From Ascaris suum (lineage: Eukaryota > Nematoda > Chromadorea > Rhabditida > Ascarididae): a stretch of 64,000 nt of DNA. The stretch covers positions 6,944,065 to 7,008,064 of the forward strand of contig CM024171.1 of NCBI GenBank assembly GCA_013433145.1, written 5' to 3'. Position numbers and translations under genes: made by a program. Under the pieces are notes generated by a model that saw only the letters and a program-made list of their open reading frames with translations, searched no databases and had not been told where the DNA came from. The stretch's first letter is position 1, and every line of letters begins with the position of its first letter. Shown one piece after another: positions 13,867-30,800 of this stretch.

Positions 13867-14640
13867 GTGTCGGCGATAGTTGCAAAGCTTTTTGATAATA
13901 GCCAGCTAGTCACCAGATGGGCACTGCATAAAAGCACATTTAACGCATCGAGCGATTGGTATGCAAGATTAACGCCAGCGGCAGTGTATAAGTTGCTGAA
14001 GATGGAGCGGGGTGTGTGTTGCGATGGCCAAGAAGGGTGGAAAAGAAGCAGGAAGTGCTTTTAGTGTGGTTGGCTGTGCGGGCCCAAACAAATAGGCAGT
14101 GCTGCTGCTTGGTGCATCGTGCGCCATGTTGCAGCAGCCGCAGCAATTGCACCATAGCACCATCACCTTCAATCAATGTCTTCCCGTCTCTTTTCTCCTT
14201 ACGAGCTCTCCCATCATGTATAATCGTCATCGTTGTCGCATGAGGCACAACCACCATCTCCCTCATTCCTCTCTCTTGCGCAATGCCAACCTTCACTTCA
14301 GCGGTGGCTTTTCATTTATGTGTGCGTGTGTGTCTGTGTGTCTGTGTTGCCGAAAGATGTCACCGCCTGCTGGTTGTGTACAAATTCATTCGATGCCGTT
14401 ATGACGCTGCTATTTTTGAGCATCGAAGACTGCTATTAGAGTCGCTGACGGTCCCTCAACGAACCAATAGGAGAGCAAACAGCATTGCAACCGAAGAGTT
14501 GCGGCGCCTCATAAAATGTCGGCCGTTTCGAATGCTTCCGCGCCACTCACTTGCTAGCAAGCCACCATTAGCGCACTTCCACTCATCCAGAAAGTGGGTG
14601 CCGTGTGTTTATGCTTAAAACTCGTCGATGGCGAACAATC
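13867..14640. promoter_or_regulatory. GC-richer island with CAG/CTG and GT runs
   Basis: Seven overlapping open frames on both strands reflect low stop density from higher GC, not a gene. It contains GCAGCAGCCGCAGCAATTG near 14130, a GTGTGTCTGTGTGTCTGTG run near 14325 and a CCAAT at 14463. A regulatory role is inferred only from composition contrast. Confidence 0.3.
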
Positions 14641-14968
14641 GTGCCACACACACCGCGCAAGAGTGAAGCGCTTTTTGTGGTGCGTTCACTCGCTGATATG
14701 TGCATAAGTGTGTCTTTGTATGCTGCATGCATATATGCACACTAGTTAACGGTGTGTCGAATCGAATCGATGTACCGTAAGCAAACTGGTTTATGTTGGT
14801 GATGATGGGCAAGGCACGCAGTGAATATTCACCGACACAAAAGAGATCTCTAAGCGGCGTCGCATTCTGGATTGTAGCGGACTTTTCTAGCTACAAGCCT
14901 AGTTTGAAGCATCTCCTGCAGCCGATGTGCCAAACTCATAGCGGATACGTGGCACACTAGATAAATAC

Positions 14969-15009
14969 GTGTACAGTGTATATGTTGTATTACACATACA
15001 CCTGTACAC
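14969..15009. repeat. Imperfect hairpin and direct repeat
   Basis: GTGTACAGTGTATATGT pairs with ACACATACACCTGTACAC across a short loop with one mismatch and one bulge. GTACAGTGTATATGT (14971) is also nearly repeated directly at 15004. Confidence 0.6.
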
Positions 15010-15018
15010 TGTATATGT

Positions 15019-17819
15019 AGTCTAATTATTAATGAAGTATCTTTAACCGTTTTAAGACGGAAATGCTCTACAATAAGGCGGCGATGTTTCGATCAACGTT
15101 TAGACAAGTAAACGATACATTTAAGTATAAGCTTTGACTTAATTTAGCGGTAATGAAAACCAGTGAGTATGGGATGGTGGATATTCTGATCTTTTTTGAG
15201 GTACAACATCTCAAACCCTTGTACCTCACCCTTTGCACACATCTCTGCGGGTTATTTCCGCAAATTTTCCCATGGGTTGCAAAAAATTCTGACGGCGTTC
15301 AGTTGTGAATTGTTATTGTCGTTCGTCTGTCTGTGGGTCCACGCGTGTCCGCATGCTTGGCAAGCAAGCCGTATAACGCAGGCATGTGTGCAAATTCGTC
15401 ACTTCGGGATTGAATTCTAATCTCAAACGCGCATCACTTTTTGGAACATTTGAACCATTGTAAAAGAATGCTGGCAGGAATATAACCCAACACTCGGCTC
15501 CATGTCCGCTAAATTATGTGAAATCGCTGTCGCATTGACAATACGCATTAGGTTTATTCACTGGCGAAATGTTCGTGCGATGATTTAAATAGACCGTGAT
15601 GCTGCACATGCAAATCACTCTTCAAGAAAACGAATTTTGCTCTTATTACAATAAAGTGATATTTACACGACTAGTGTTATTTTCCTTACTAAATAAAATC
15701 CATTGAAGAATGTGGAAACCGAACGAATATAAGTGAAGAAAGATGTCAACATGCAGTTTACGAGAATCAAAAAGTCTCTATTTTGGAAAGGTTCGAATGA
15801 GAAGAATGTAAATGACAATGGCAAATAAGAACAGTCTCAGAGACAGAACAAAACAGGATTCGAAGTAAGATTTTTATTGTTCCTTGCATCTTAAATAATG
15901 ATAAGCTACTTTAGAAAAGAGAATGCTTGAAATATGCAGTAGTTATGCCCTTTATTGGTTTAGGAAATATACTAATCTCTTAGAGGGGAAGAAATTAAAC
16001 ATATCAGTCGCAAACAGAGTTATGTGGTTAGAAACTTTATTGGTAACTGTGAGTCAATTGAAGGAATGAATTTGCAGTATTAACGTACAAACAATACATG
16101 AGCAGTAACCGTCCCTGCAGACAATAGCGATCAAAGAGATAAATAAAGGCTTGAAGGGATTTAAAACAGTTTCCTGTTGAACTCCTTTTCGAGAACTCTA
16201 GCAATGAGTATCTAATGCTCATTAGTTAATCGATATTCCAATGATCCTGATTAAAATGTCTTAACCTATTTATGAATTGGCTTGCCGATATGTTCCATTG
16301 ATATTTATTTTTGAATTGAATTAACCCAACCTCACCCCCCCCCCCTTTCTCCTTCCCTCCACTCTTCTCGTATGGCCTGAATGCAGCTTCCTCAGTGGTA
16401 ACCGCTCACGCTTCCAGAATCATTGTCGTAGTCACTAGCCAATGTACGACACAGTGGCGATCTGCTGTCTATAAAGATTGTAATGTTTTACATTTTTCGA
16501 ATTGCTGAAAATCCTCAGATTTCTGAATTTCCGATTATTCGATCTTCTATTGAATTGCCACAGCATTATTGTTGCACTCTATGGAGGTGCGCTGAGCGGC
16601 ATTTTGCGAGAGCAGCACAAACGGATAGCGAGTTCCCTTATCTGAAGCTAGTCGATGGCGCTTACTCGCATATGGAATATCGCCGCTGAAGGCGCACTCA
16701 CAAAGAGAATATAGAAATGGGCCTCTGGAGTGATTAACCGCGAAAGTCATCCATACATCCATACTATTGGCAACTCATTTCTAAAGTGAATTTGCCGTAT
16801 TTTCCATTTCCTTTCGAGTTCTCTTCTCGAGCTACAAGGTTCTCTTATTAATGATGATGGTATTAATGCAAGTATTAATAGCTGTAGTAAGAGGAGTGTC
16901 TTGTATGCAAGTGTATCATTCGCAAAGACTAGCCTTGCCACTACCTCGGAAACCACCTCACCCTTCCCCCTTCCCTACCCAGTTAACAAGAATTTGAATA
17001 AAAACAATTAGAAATTAGCTCTGGGGCGTTAACATGTTTTGTGCACGTTGTTTACAATTCTATACCCAATGCAGCGGCGCTAGCAGGATTTCAAACTGGC
17101 AAACTTTTGGCAACGTTGTAATCCTTGGAGATTTGTATGGACTTGTTTGGCTTAAGGTTTGCCTTACTTTTTGTACAGCTAACTAAAACGACGTAAATGT
17201 TACAACTATGTGAGTATGTGAAAAGTACTTTTTGATCAGATGGTGCATGCAATAGTACCGTATTTTCTGCAGAACAGTCACCCACTCTTTCCAAGAGACG
17301 CTCACCGTCAAAACCTGTGAGTTTAACGCTTTCAGGTCTGTTTTTGAAAGAATATGTTGCTGTAGAACCAAGAGAAACTCGTCCCATTTTGCAACAAAGG
17401 AAAGGCAAGCCAGAGAGATTGTTGCAACAATACGCGATCCCTGACTTTCGCTCATCGAGTCGACAGTTTCATAAAGCTAGCAACAAGTCATGTAATATGC
17501 ACAATAATTCATTCACATTTCTAACGTCTTGCCGGCTCTAGCTGTACACAATTCTTAAAAATCTTTGCTTTACCAACTCAACTGGCTGCCGGATGCAAAA
17601 TATGCAAAGCCGTTAGTGTGCAAATTGCTAAGCACATCTGAGCATCTGTAACTCCTGCGGAATTTATAGGTCAACTTGGAAGCTGCTATATGCGATCATC
17701 TTATTGCCTAAGCTCTAAGCACACTCACTTGATCTAGTAATTTCAGCTTCAGTTGCTCCCGTCTAGAAGTTAGGAGAGAAGTTCCCAGTTAAATATCCTG
17801 CTGCCCATCTTTCTTCCAG
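15019..17819. other. Unassigned stretch
   Basis: Contains a C11 run at 16335-16345 and pyrimidine-rich sequence near 16960-16980. Overlapping frames on both strands at 17091-17541 are unsupported, although a TTTCAG at 17331-17336 precedes the plus-strand one. Confidence 0.35.
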
Positions 17820-17971
17820 GATTTGTGGACGAAACCCGTCGTGTGCCATCCGACAAATCGCCTCTTTCCGAGATGCAGTTGAGTGATTTTGTTTGCGCTT
17901 TTGCGCAATTCAGTCGACGCAGCGACGGCAGAATAGTAGCCTTATTAACAGTGGACAACGATCGAAGCTGA
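17820..17971 (+). CDS. Candidate terminal exon of an unidentified plus-strand gene
   Basis: A strong pyrimidine-rich acceptor (CATCTTTCTTCCAG) opens a frame reading FVDETRRVPSDKSPLSEMQL then SDFVCAFAQFSRRSDGRIVA and LLTVDNDRS before a TGA at 17969. The composition is protein-like and GC-richer than its surroundings. I could not find the preceding exon with phase 1, nor an AATAAA. No family recognised. Confidence 0.3.
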
Positions 17972-20900
17972 ATTATTTAGCTGTTGTTAGCATCGCTGAC
18001 TAAATTATATCAGTTCTTTAGTGATGATTATATATCTTTGATTTAGATTTTGTTCTTTTACCTGCTGGGCGATTGGGAGTTGACTGTCGCTTTTTAAAGC
18101 TGCAAAGTGCTAAGCTATAGAAGAAAGGAAGGGAGAGCGTACATTTTCATGGCAGCATTATTTTTAATGGAACGTTGCCTTCGATGTTTTCACTCTTCAC
18201 ATAATAGTCTGAAAAAACCCCAAAAGCAGTGTTTTCAGCGGAAATTGCTGTTTCAGCAAAGAAGTACTATAAAAGAAATATACAAGTGCTTCTTGAACTG
18301 CTCCAGTGATATGATTGATCGCTATGTACCAACGAAAAAATAATAGAAATGGGAGGCAGAAATTTACAGGTACTTATAACGATTTAAAGCATAAAAGATT
18401 TCCTTTATGCTATGAGCTCAAGATCTAACTTGATAGAAGACTTTTCCAAAGTTGCGGTCGATAATCTCGGAAAAAGAAAACGCATTCAACTCTAAATCGT
18501 GAGACAAGTTCCCTTTGCACTAGTTGAAACATTTCATTTAACTCGTACGTAAATGAAAACTTTAAATTAGGGCAAGCAGCGTGGATGTTTTCAAATGAGT
18601 GAATGATTCTCCTTGGACAGACGATAGAGAAAAATGCGAATTTCTCGCGAATTATTTTTTCAGTGTTTTAAAGAGGGAAACATTATTTCTCGTAGTCAGC
18701 AGTTTGCAGTCGTTTTCATTAAAGTGAAGCCGGTTGTTGAAGCTCTTTGAAAATTGAATTGTGAGGTTTCTGGTAGCGCTGATGAGATTTTATCCAATTT
18801 CGTCTAGAAAAACTTCCGTTTGTTCTCATACTCTTTGAGCATACTGTTCTAAAGAAATTTTCCATATGTTACTGTTCATTATCTGTGCAAGCAATCGCTT
18901 CCTAGCTTCTTTATTGAAGAAATCACTGTCGCATCTTATAAAAACTTAACATCCGGATTAGTTAAACATCTCCAGTCCCTAAAACGTCATAAAACATTAC
19001 TAAAGATTCTCCACTGAATCATTTGCTCTCCAATAGAACTCATAATCCTCCTCCATAGCTGTTTTCTGCGTTACCGCTCAACAGTTTTCCGGCTGATATC
19101 TTGCATAAGCGACTGAAAACTGGATGTAATTGTTTAGTAAAGCTGTTCAAGCAGAAGTAGTTTATGTAGATTAGGTTCAGTTTTTTGCAACAGTTTTCAT
19201 GCAAGCTTTTAATTGAGTACTCAAAAATCAACCTTTCACTTCGAGGTCCATCTCTCGATCACATGTTCTACAGTTAGATTTAGATAAGATCACTGCGGGG
19301 TCATATAAATGCCACATCCATCTGGCTTACTGTCTAAGTAATAACACTTAGAGAAGGTCACAGATGATGCACAAATGGACTTCAGAATCGAAAGAAAAAC
19401 GCCAAATGTTGTACGTCGATTTTCTGTACCAGACATCGATTCGACTAACGCAAAGCACTGCCCGTCCGTTGTTGAATACCGTGCCGAAATCTTGCTAGCA
19501 AAGTAACGGGGACTTGAATTTGGTCCTTATTGTGGTGGGAATTGCTCTTACAGCCGAAATTATATTTTGAAGGTGTTAAGTCATCTTTGTATTGAATGCT
19601 TGACAAAATATTTTCATTTGATTTTCAGTCCGTTCTTGTATGCTTCACTCTAATCTCGTCATTTTATAACCATTTGTCGTGGAACATATGCAGAGGCAAT
19701 TGGCCCTGAGGGCATATCAGGGATATTCTGGACTCTTGTTACGAAGCAGGCCTCAGAAATTTTTCGCAACGGGAGCAAAGGTTGCTAAACAATTCTTGAC
19801 TAATTCTGTGTTTCAAAGTAGTTAAATGATTCACTGAGATTAGTTTCCAGTAAGCATTTCCAGTTGGCTGTAGTAAGAGTGAGACGTACGCATTCGCAAC
19901 AATTCACTCGTAAAATATGTGTTCTCGAGAAAGGGATGCACTTCTTCCAGTTTTCAAAAATGTTCACCTATCGAACGCATTACCGAGAAATGTTCTCACT
20001 GCCGCAACGTGTTTGCGTTGACTCACACGCTGCAAAGTTTCCAGCTGCATACCTTTGCCAATCTGAGGCATCGATTCACTGTTTACAGTCAGCATTTCTA
20101 CATTAATTCGTGCATATTCCTAATCATGTGAACAAGCATCCTTTGTTATTTTTGTGCCTATGCTTTGTTATTCGTTTCTAAATTATAGGGTTGTTTGATT
20201 TGGTGCTGACATTCTGTCGTATAGTGAGTAAATGTTATTGAGGTTGTACTTTTTGAACTATTCCACATGTCACGTTTTCATGTATTGTTGATGTTGTTTT
20301 TCATTCTTTCCAGCTATCTCACCTCCGTGACGTTTGCGGCTGAGATGATGTTGGCAACAGCTGTGTTTTTGTTGAAGAGTTTGCTGTGGTATGCGGTTGG
20401 CTCTAATTGCTGAGGCACATACGTATCATTTAATTAGTGCTGAGGTTCAAGAAAGCTGCCATCGGATTCTCATGGCCTTTCACTTTATTATGCCTTTGTA
20501 GGACCATCTTGGCGATATTTTAGGAACTTATTTATTTTACTGCCTCTAGACGTTCTCATACGTCCTGAACCTATGCAAGAAAATTGCAAAGCTTCCGCTA
20601 GTTGCTGTTTTTTTTTAAAATTACAATCAATAAATTCTTTTTCATTAAAAAACAGCTTTTTTTAAAGCATCAATATGTTTTTTCGTTTGTCTCATTTTAT
20701 AACAGTTCAACTGTGAACTTGTGAATGTGTGCGTTTATCAGCACATCTTTATATGGTTTCAATGATTTGCTTGTGGATGACGACTTACCGTGTTTACTCG
20801 TTGAAAGTGACAGCGCGGCTTGCAGGTGGTCGCTCCATTCGCATCGAAACACACAATCCAGTATCAGTCTAAGCTGATTCCTTCGAACGGATATTGGAAT

Positions 20901-21920
20901 GTGCTGAGCTGTTGAAATCTTCACGAATGTTTAGTGCTAGCATGTTTATTTAGCGGCGCTGATTGTTATAAGCGTCGATTGGTAGAAATCGGTTGGCAGG
21001 AATTAGTGACTTCTTGACTTGTAATCACAAAAGAAGCACTCACCAAACATGGTTCGTCGTTGCCAACGTTGAAATGGGAAGCGCGTTTTCAGGGTTCCCT
21101 TATCGGTACTCATTAAATGGATATCCAATGCCTAGTTGAAATTGCCGCAGAGCTTTATACAAAGACTTAAATACACACCTCCATAAACAAATCTACATAT
21201 GTGCACAGACGCGGCCTTTGTCATAGTGCATTTTGCAAATGAAAATTAGAACAATCACGTAAAAAGGAACTATTCATTGGCTGTCCTCTTGGCATTGCTG
21301 TATCGCTAAACGATCTGTAATGACCTAATGCCAACAAAACTCTTCTGTAATCTCTTTAAAGGATGCAATTTCGAGCGACTACTCATTGTGGTTTCCAAAC
21401 TTTTTTTGCACTTGTATATCAAGTGTGTGACACATCCTCCGAAGTACGAATTTAATTCACTATGACTTCATAGAACTGAATATTACGCTCACATAATTTT
21501 GTAGAAATGAACAGAACTCGTAGCTATAACTGGAAGTAAAGTGCTCATTAATTATATTAGTGGGAAGAAATATACATTTATGATGCGTGAGAGGGCTTTT
21601 TTACTAGCAAAGGCATGCGTCCTAAAAGATGCCACTATGTTCGGAAATGTTGGCGAATATCGGGAATGTGCTTTCTTAATCGAATACACAATTCTTTGCG
21701 ACTTTTCGCTTCAGAATTTTGTAATGGCTAAATTACAAAAGAATCTGCTTAGCTATGTACACATGAGGTTATTTGGGTCGAAAGAAAAGTGGTAAGAAGT
21801 TGTGTAAATTTATGTAACTTCAATAACAATGCGAAAACGAGTCGTCTCGTCGACTGCTTTCCTGTTATATCCTTTCAGCGACCACCTTCTCTAAGTTATC
21901 CTTTAGCTGATTACGCCCCT
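17972..21920. other. Unassigned stretch
   Basis: No supported gene. A zinc-finger-like string at 19919-20131 was examined and rejected. Generic AT-rich sequence otherwise. Confidence 0.35.
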
Positions 21921-21942
21921 CCCCCCCCCCCCCCCCCCCCCC
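21921..21942 (+). repeat. C homopolymer (22 C)
   Basis: 22 consecutive C preceded by CCCCT and followed by ACCCTCCCTCCC. The exact length is prone to sequencing error. Confidence 0.9.
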
Positions 21943-22077
21943 ACCCTCCCTCCCATTTATACATGTGCTTCGGATGGCAACAGTATTATAGTTGGGGATC
22001 ATCTGAACCGCTTACTGATTTTGATATGTCACTGGTAACACACCTCGAAATGAGGCATTTATAGAATGCGTTGACCC

Positions 22078-22696
22078 CTAGCGAAAGTGAAGCCTTTTCA
22101 GCCGTTTAGTCACATACCATTTAAGAAGATATAAGAAAAACAGAGAAGACGCCAGATGGGAACAGCCGTCATCCTTATGCTCTAGCAATGGGCAACCAGT
22201 GGCTCGTTCATAATGCAACGAAAATTGCGTCAACGAGGGCATCAACAGTTGCCCGTTCGCTTCATCTGAAGGCGAATTTTTTTGTTTTTTGAATGAGCAC
22301 ATCGTTTATATGTGCACAAGTCGCATTTCAACTTTTTCGACTGTTCGTTCATTTGTTACGCAACTTTTATTGTTCTCTCCTTCGAATTTACAATTACATT
22401 CGTGCCATCGTTTTATGCGTCATCTTATATTAGATATATAATTTACCATTGCAATTGCAAGAAACATTTTCTTGCTTTAGATGCGTTGAATTGAAGTTGT
22501 GGAGATTATCGACGAGTTCTTGGAAACGGGCATCGATAAGCTGGAAACGACCTCTTCGCTTCGCGACAACAATTTCATTAATATAATCACAAAGTTCATC
22601 TTTACCATCCCTTCTCTCTAACGCTAATTCCTCTCTGACGGAAACCCAGCTAAATGCAAAATGCTGTACGAAACCTCTATCGAAGCCCTCATTCAA
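22078..22696 (-). CDS. Possible two-exon minus-strand gene, 145 residues, unknown
   Basis: Exon 1 is 22696-22447: MNEGFDRGFVQHFAFSWVSV, then a charged helix-rich part (DELCDYINEIVVAKRRGRFQ, LIDARFQELVDNLHNF), donor AATG|GTAAAT, phase 1. Exon 2 is 22265-22078 after a CTTCAG: EANGQLLMPSLTQFSLHY, ending KRLKRLHFR and TAG. The phases match across the 181-nt intron. No homolog recognised, and both exons are within chance ORF length. It begins 140 bp from the fold-back element, so it could belong to a repeat. Confidence 0.3.
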
Positions 22697-22891
22697 ATCA
22701 GTTTTCTAAGGAATTCTCTTTGTGGCAAAAATCGTCTCTCAACAGGACGCTCTCTTCAACAGAAAGTTGACGGGCACCTCACGGGTCAAACACTGAATGA
22801 ATTATTTCCTCTTTGTGATCCTCAAATTTCGATCTTCGCAACATTATCAGGATTGCGAAAATTGTTGTACGACGAACAAGTTTTTCGTACG

Positions 22892-23471
22892 CTCATTCAG
22901 TCCGAGCATTCTGTCATTCTATCCTGACCTTTGTGAAGATAAAACATAGTAACGCTAGAAATGCAACGATTTTGCAATAATATTTCGCGATAATGAACCG
23001 CGGAATGGGACATTTCTGGGCAGGATCTCAAAGGGAGGTGCTGATGAGGGAACCTGGAGTGAAGAAAACGGCACTACGCCACGAAGCCAGTATTGCTGAC
23101 ATGCTCTGAACAAGCCAATGTCCGCTCAGGAAGCCTTCGCCGCATAGCGGTTGGTTTTCCGATGAAAAGTGAAGGACCCTGCTAGAAAGATCGAAGGGAG
23201 GTATACAGGAAGGGTTTTGTCGAGTTTTGATATGATCAGAGGTAACTCTGACGAAAAGATTGAGGATGAAGTCAGGGAAGCGTCATCAACTTCGAATTCT
23301 TTAAGCCTCTTAGCTCAGTTCACTGACTGAGCGAGGATCTCTATTCCCGGTGCGTTCCTCAGTTTCAAGCTTTCCTTTATTTTATTAAGTCTTGACTCAC
23401 TGTGTTGCGGATTTGCATTACGTTTTTGATAAACATACCCATAACCATTATATATGTTGCCAAAGATAAGA
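22892..23471 (+). repeat. Fold-back left arm
   Basis: Begins CTCATTCAGTCC and ends at the AAGATAAGA next to the spacer; pairs with 23732-24310. Confidence 0.9.
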
Positions 23472-23731
23472 CAAACGCACGGGTAGTGATTTTCCGTGCG
23501 TTGTTAACAGAATGATAGCAGCTAATGTTTATTTTAATGGTGCTTGTAAGACGAATGATTCAAAGCTGCTGACTGCCTGTTGCACTCTAATAGGCTCTAC
23601 GATTGTTGTAGACGACTGTAGCTGTGGTGAATACCTCTGTGTGCACTCGAATACCACCGATTTATTTTCCATTTATTTATTTGTCTCATAATGTATCAAC
23701 GGAAGTGTTGAGGGAAGTAAACATTCTCATA

Positions 23732-24310
23732 TCTTATCGTTGGCAACATATATAATGGTTATGGGTATGTTTATCAAAAACGTAATGCAGATCCGCAACA
23801 CAGTGAGTCAAGACTTAATAAAATAAAGGAAAGCTGAAACTGAGGAACGCATCGGGAATAGAGATCCTCGCTCAGTCAGTGAACTGAGCTAAGAGGCTTA
23901 AAGAATTCGAAGTTGTTGACGCTTCCCTGACTTCATCCTCAATCTTTTCGTCAGAGTTACCTCTGATCATATCAAAACTCGACAAAACCCTTCCTGTATA
24001 CCTCCCTTCGATCTTTCTAGCAGGGTCCTTCACTTTTCATCGGAAAACCAACCGCTATGCGGCGAAGGCTTCCTGAGCGGACACTGGCTTGTTCAGTGCA
24101 TGTCAGCAATACTGGCTTCGTGGCGTAGTGCCGTTTTCTTCACTCCAGGTTCCCTCATCAGCACCTCCCTTTGAGATCCTGCCCAGAAATGTCCCATTCC
24201 GCGGTTCATTATCGCGAAATATTATTGCAAAATCGTTGCATTTCTAGCGTTACTATGTTTTATCTTCACAAAGGTCAGGATAGAATGACAGAATGTTCGG
24301 ACTGGATGAG
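23732..24310 (-). repeat. Fold-back right arm
   Basis: Inverted copy of the left arm, beginning TCTTATCGTTGGC and ending GGACTGGATGAG. Differences from the left arm are nearly all substitutions plus one 1-nt indel near 23833. Confidence 0.9.
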
Positions 24311-24360
24311 TGCACTAAACTACGGCAGTCTGGAATGTAACTTCGAAAGGTAATGTTGCG

Positions 24361-27849
<3,489 letters not shown>

Positions 27850-30800
27850 CGGTGAAAAAGAAATGTAAACCTTCGAATAATCCCATTGTACAATGTGGAA
27901 AGCGTTCATAAATGACGGTTTCTAACGGAGTTTCGAAATAAACATCGAAATATTTGCTTCACATTTTCGCTTATTGGACCGTCAAGGAGATGAATGGCCA
28001 CTGAACATACAGAGAGACACCTACGTGAACGATGGCGGTACTAAACTAGTAGGCGACTTAAAGCGATGTGCTCTTTGGTTATTTGTTGTATGCGTTTGCG
28101 TTCATGTGTGCATCGTTTGCCATCGTTGATTACATCGACCTATGTAATGGAGGTTTTACAGTTTCAGTTGTTAGCACTGCAAAACAAGAAGGTGGTTTAT
28201 ACTGAGCAGTGATTCACGACCGCATACTGCAGTTTACACATTAAAAGAGGTCACCATTGAAAGAAGAGCTTTATCAACCCGACACTCGCAACAGATCAGG
28301 TATTCTTTGGCGGATATGATGCATTTATGCTAATTGCTCTCGCTTTGTTATGGAACACGCCTTATACCATAAAGCTGCGCAAATGCACATCACACTTCAG
28401 TGTCAGCTAACATTCCCGCTATTTGTGCTTCTCATCTTCTAACCGACTGATTAATAACAGTGATGATTTTATGCGCTCTCGCAAAGATGCAAGTATATTG
28501 TGTCGCCGTCATACTCTACATACATGTATACGTGTTGTCTGTCTACATGTCTGGCTGGCTGCTTAATTGAAATATTGTGGGATTCGATGATTATAATATA
28601 AACATTGGATGAAATCCCATTCACAATTCACTCTGATACATCGACTGCGAAACAGTTGTAGGCATTCAACGGTGGACAGTATTTGCATGCATTTCTAATT
28701 GATTAATCTTTCATGTCGTTACGGAAATCAATGATCTCTTAAGTTTACGGCGCGGTGGAGTCGATCAAAATATCAAGGCATAAGTAATTATTTCCCGTTC
28801 ATCTACAACTTTAAAAAGTAAAGCTGACTGCTCGCATAAGTTGAATTGCAAGAAAGCGCATATCTCCCCAACTGCTAACTTCGAACGCCACCATATGGGT
28901 TGAGGGGAAAGTAAGGATAATAGGTGTACTAAAATATAATGGAGGCGGAAGAGGGTATGGGCTTGTTGTAAGAGGTTTTTTACATTAGCTTTACCCAATT
29001 TCAGCCTTATTTTTATGCGAGAACTGATGATTTATTGATTAATCTTTTGTGAATGATTCTTTCTGTGTGTACACAACTTTGCTTAAGTTCTTTTCAGTGT
29101 GTTTCTTATTATGGCGTTCCATAAAGTTTTCATTTAATCTTAGGTATTTGATAGATTCGAATTAGCGGTATTTGTTTTGGAAAACAATCTGTTTCTCTGT
29201 TTTATTCTTCATCCTTGTTTTTATCTATGGATAATTGGAGAAATGCTTTTTACAGTGAGCACTAAAGCAATCGTTTTTCATTAAAATTCCTTTAATGACA
29301 CAGCAGCTCATTGATTTGTGTCATACAATTAGAAAATGAAATTCCTCTCGAGGAATAAATTCATTAATTAGCTGCTTACTTTCACTTCCTCAGATCGGTT
29401 TAAGTTTTTTATTTGAAATGTTGATGATTAATATATTTAATACATAATCAAACGTTATAAAACAATATGAAACAATTCCACGAATGCCAAGAATGTTCGT
29501 TCTATCAGTGCTTCATGCAAAAAATAGTCAATTCTGTCGATTAGGTTGAGTGCGCATTACTGTCGTTTGTCGAAGTTAGGAGTTACCTTGTAAGCCAACC
29601 TGTGCTCGGATAGGGAAAAGTAGAAGGAAGATGACTTTTTAGAAACTTTAGGACCACAAAAGTCCCGCTATTGTTGAAATGTTGAGTGAGTTCTTGACTC
29701 CTTTGTTGGAAATACTATCTCTGAACTTTTCGGAAATATTTTCAGCGAATTTTGTCCCAGAAATTTGCATATTCCCATAGGGGATCCCGATGATGCCGGC
29801 ACAGGTCTCAATTCCGTCTTTTTAAATTGTGTTACCTTTGAAAAATCAGTCATTATATTTCCCTCTGATCCAATCCTCCGTCGTGTTCTAGACATACGTT
29901 CTCTAGACGTGTCACTATAACATATAACATAATGACATAAAATAAAAACATAACATAACAATCGTTTTTTCTCGTCATATAGTTTTGCATATGCAATGAC
30001 AGCTATGTGCTAGCCCTTGCAGTAATTTCGGTTCCCAGTCCAGGTGACATTAGATGAAAGAAGATTGATTTCCCATTTCAAAGTTTTTGCAGTAAGACGT
30101 TAATGAGTTGAAGAGGAGTTTGAGCACTAGGGATGAGCATGAAGCAGTTCTCTCTCGCATAATTATTGTCGGTGCGGTGTTTCCCGATTAACGTAGTTGC
30201 TTCGACCGTATTGTCAGGCACCTTGTTGCTATGGAGTCATCCGCTGTCCCTTTATTTATATTAGTCTCTATCACAATAAAGTTGTCGATGAGCATAGCAT
30301 ATTTGTGGCAATGACAATGTCTCAACCGATGTGTGTGAATAAGCATCTAAAGTTTTGTTTCTCTGAGAAGAGTGCTTATGTTGGTTTTATTGTAGAGCAG
30401 CAAAATTATAATGGTGTATGAGGATGGTGGCGTTGAATGGTTTTATGTGAGTCACAGTTCTTTGACGGTCGATCCCTAGTAGAACTCGCATCCGGCCTTC
30501 TTTTCTGAATCTTGCGCTATTTTTAGTATCTTGTTGCCTAGGCAGTTTTATCTTCAACATATATTTTCTGTTCGTAAATATCCTAATATTTGCGAAGATA
30601 TAAAATGCTTCATTTATTCTAACTTATATTGCGGTCAAATTTCCTCTCTGTTTGAATTCACCTCAATTCTCGAAGATTGCTAAATAATGGCATGATTACA
30701 ACTAGAGATAAGGCAGCTTTATTGAAAATGTTGGAAAGGGGTAGGTTTATGAGCATGACAGATATAAATGTAAATTCGCATGTCCAAGTCTAGTGTTTAT

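Larger units (their letters stand above)
22892..24310. mobile_element. Fold-back (long inverted repeat) element
   Basis: Left arm 22892-23471 and right arm 23732-24310 are reverse complements over about 580 bp. I count about nine differences by eye, roughly 98% identity. The spacer 23472-23731 is unique and starts with a small hairpin (AACGCACGG at 23474 and its complement at 23494). Similarity appears to continue weakly outward to CGCAACATTA at 22837 and its complement near 24360. There is no open frame resembling a transposase and no target-site duplication I can define. It could be a non-autonomous fold-back transposon or a local inverted duplication. Confidence 0.9.

Noticed and set aside
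14810..14830. miR-124-like string (AAGGCACGC-A-GTGAAT)
   Set aside because: 15 of 16 central bases match the known miRNA including the seed, but neither flank contains a complementary arm, so no precursor hairpin forms. Chance similarity is plausible in 64 kb.
19864..20131. Zinc-finger-like string (CSHCRNVFALTHTLQ...)
   Set aside because: The first pair CxxC is right, but the histidines are out of register for C2H2 and a second frame is equally open. No convincing donor.
28072..28094. miR-9-like string (TCTTTGGTTAT...TTGTATG)
   Set aside because: The 5' 11 bases match but no pairing arm is present within 100 nt on either side.
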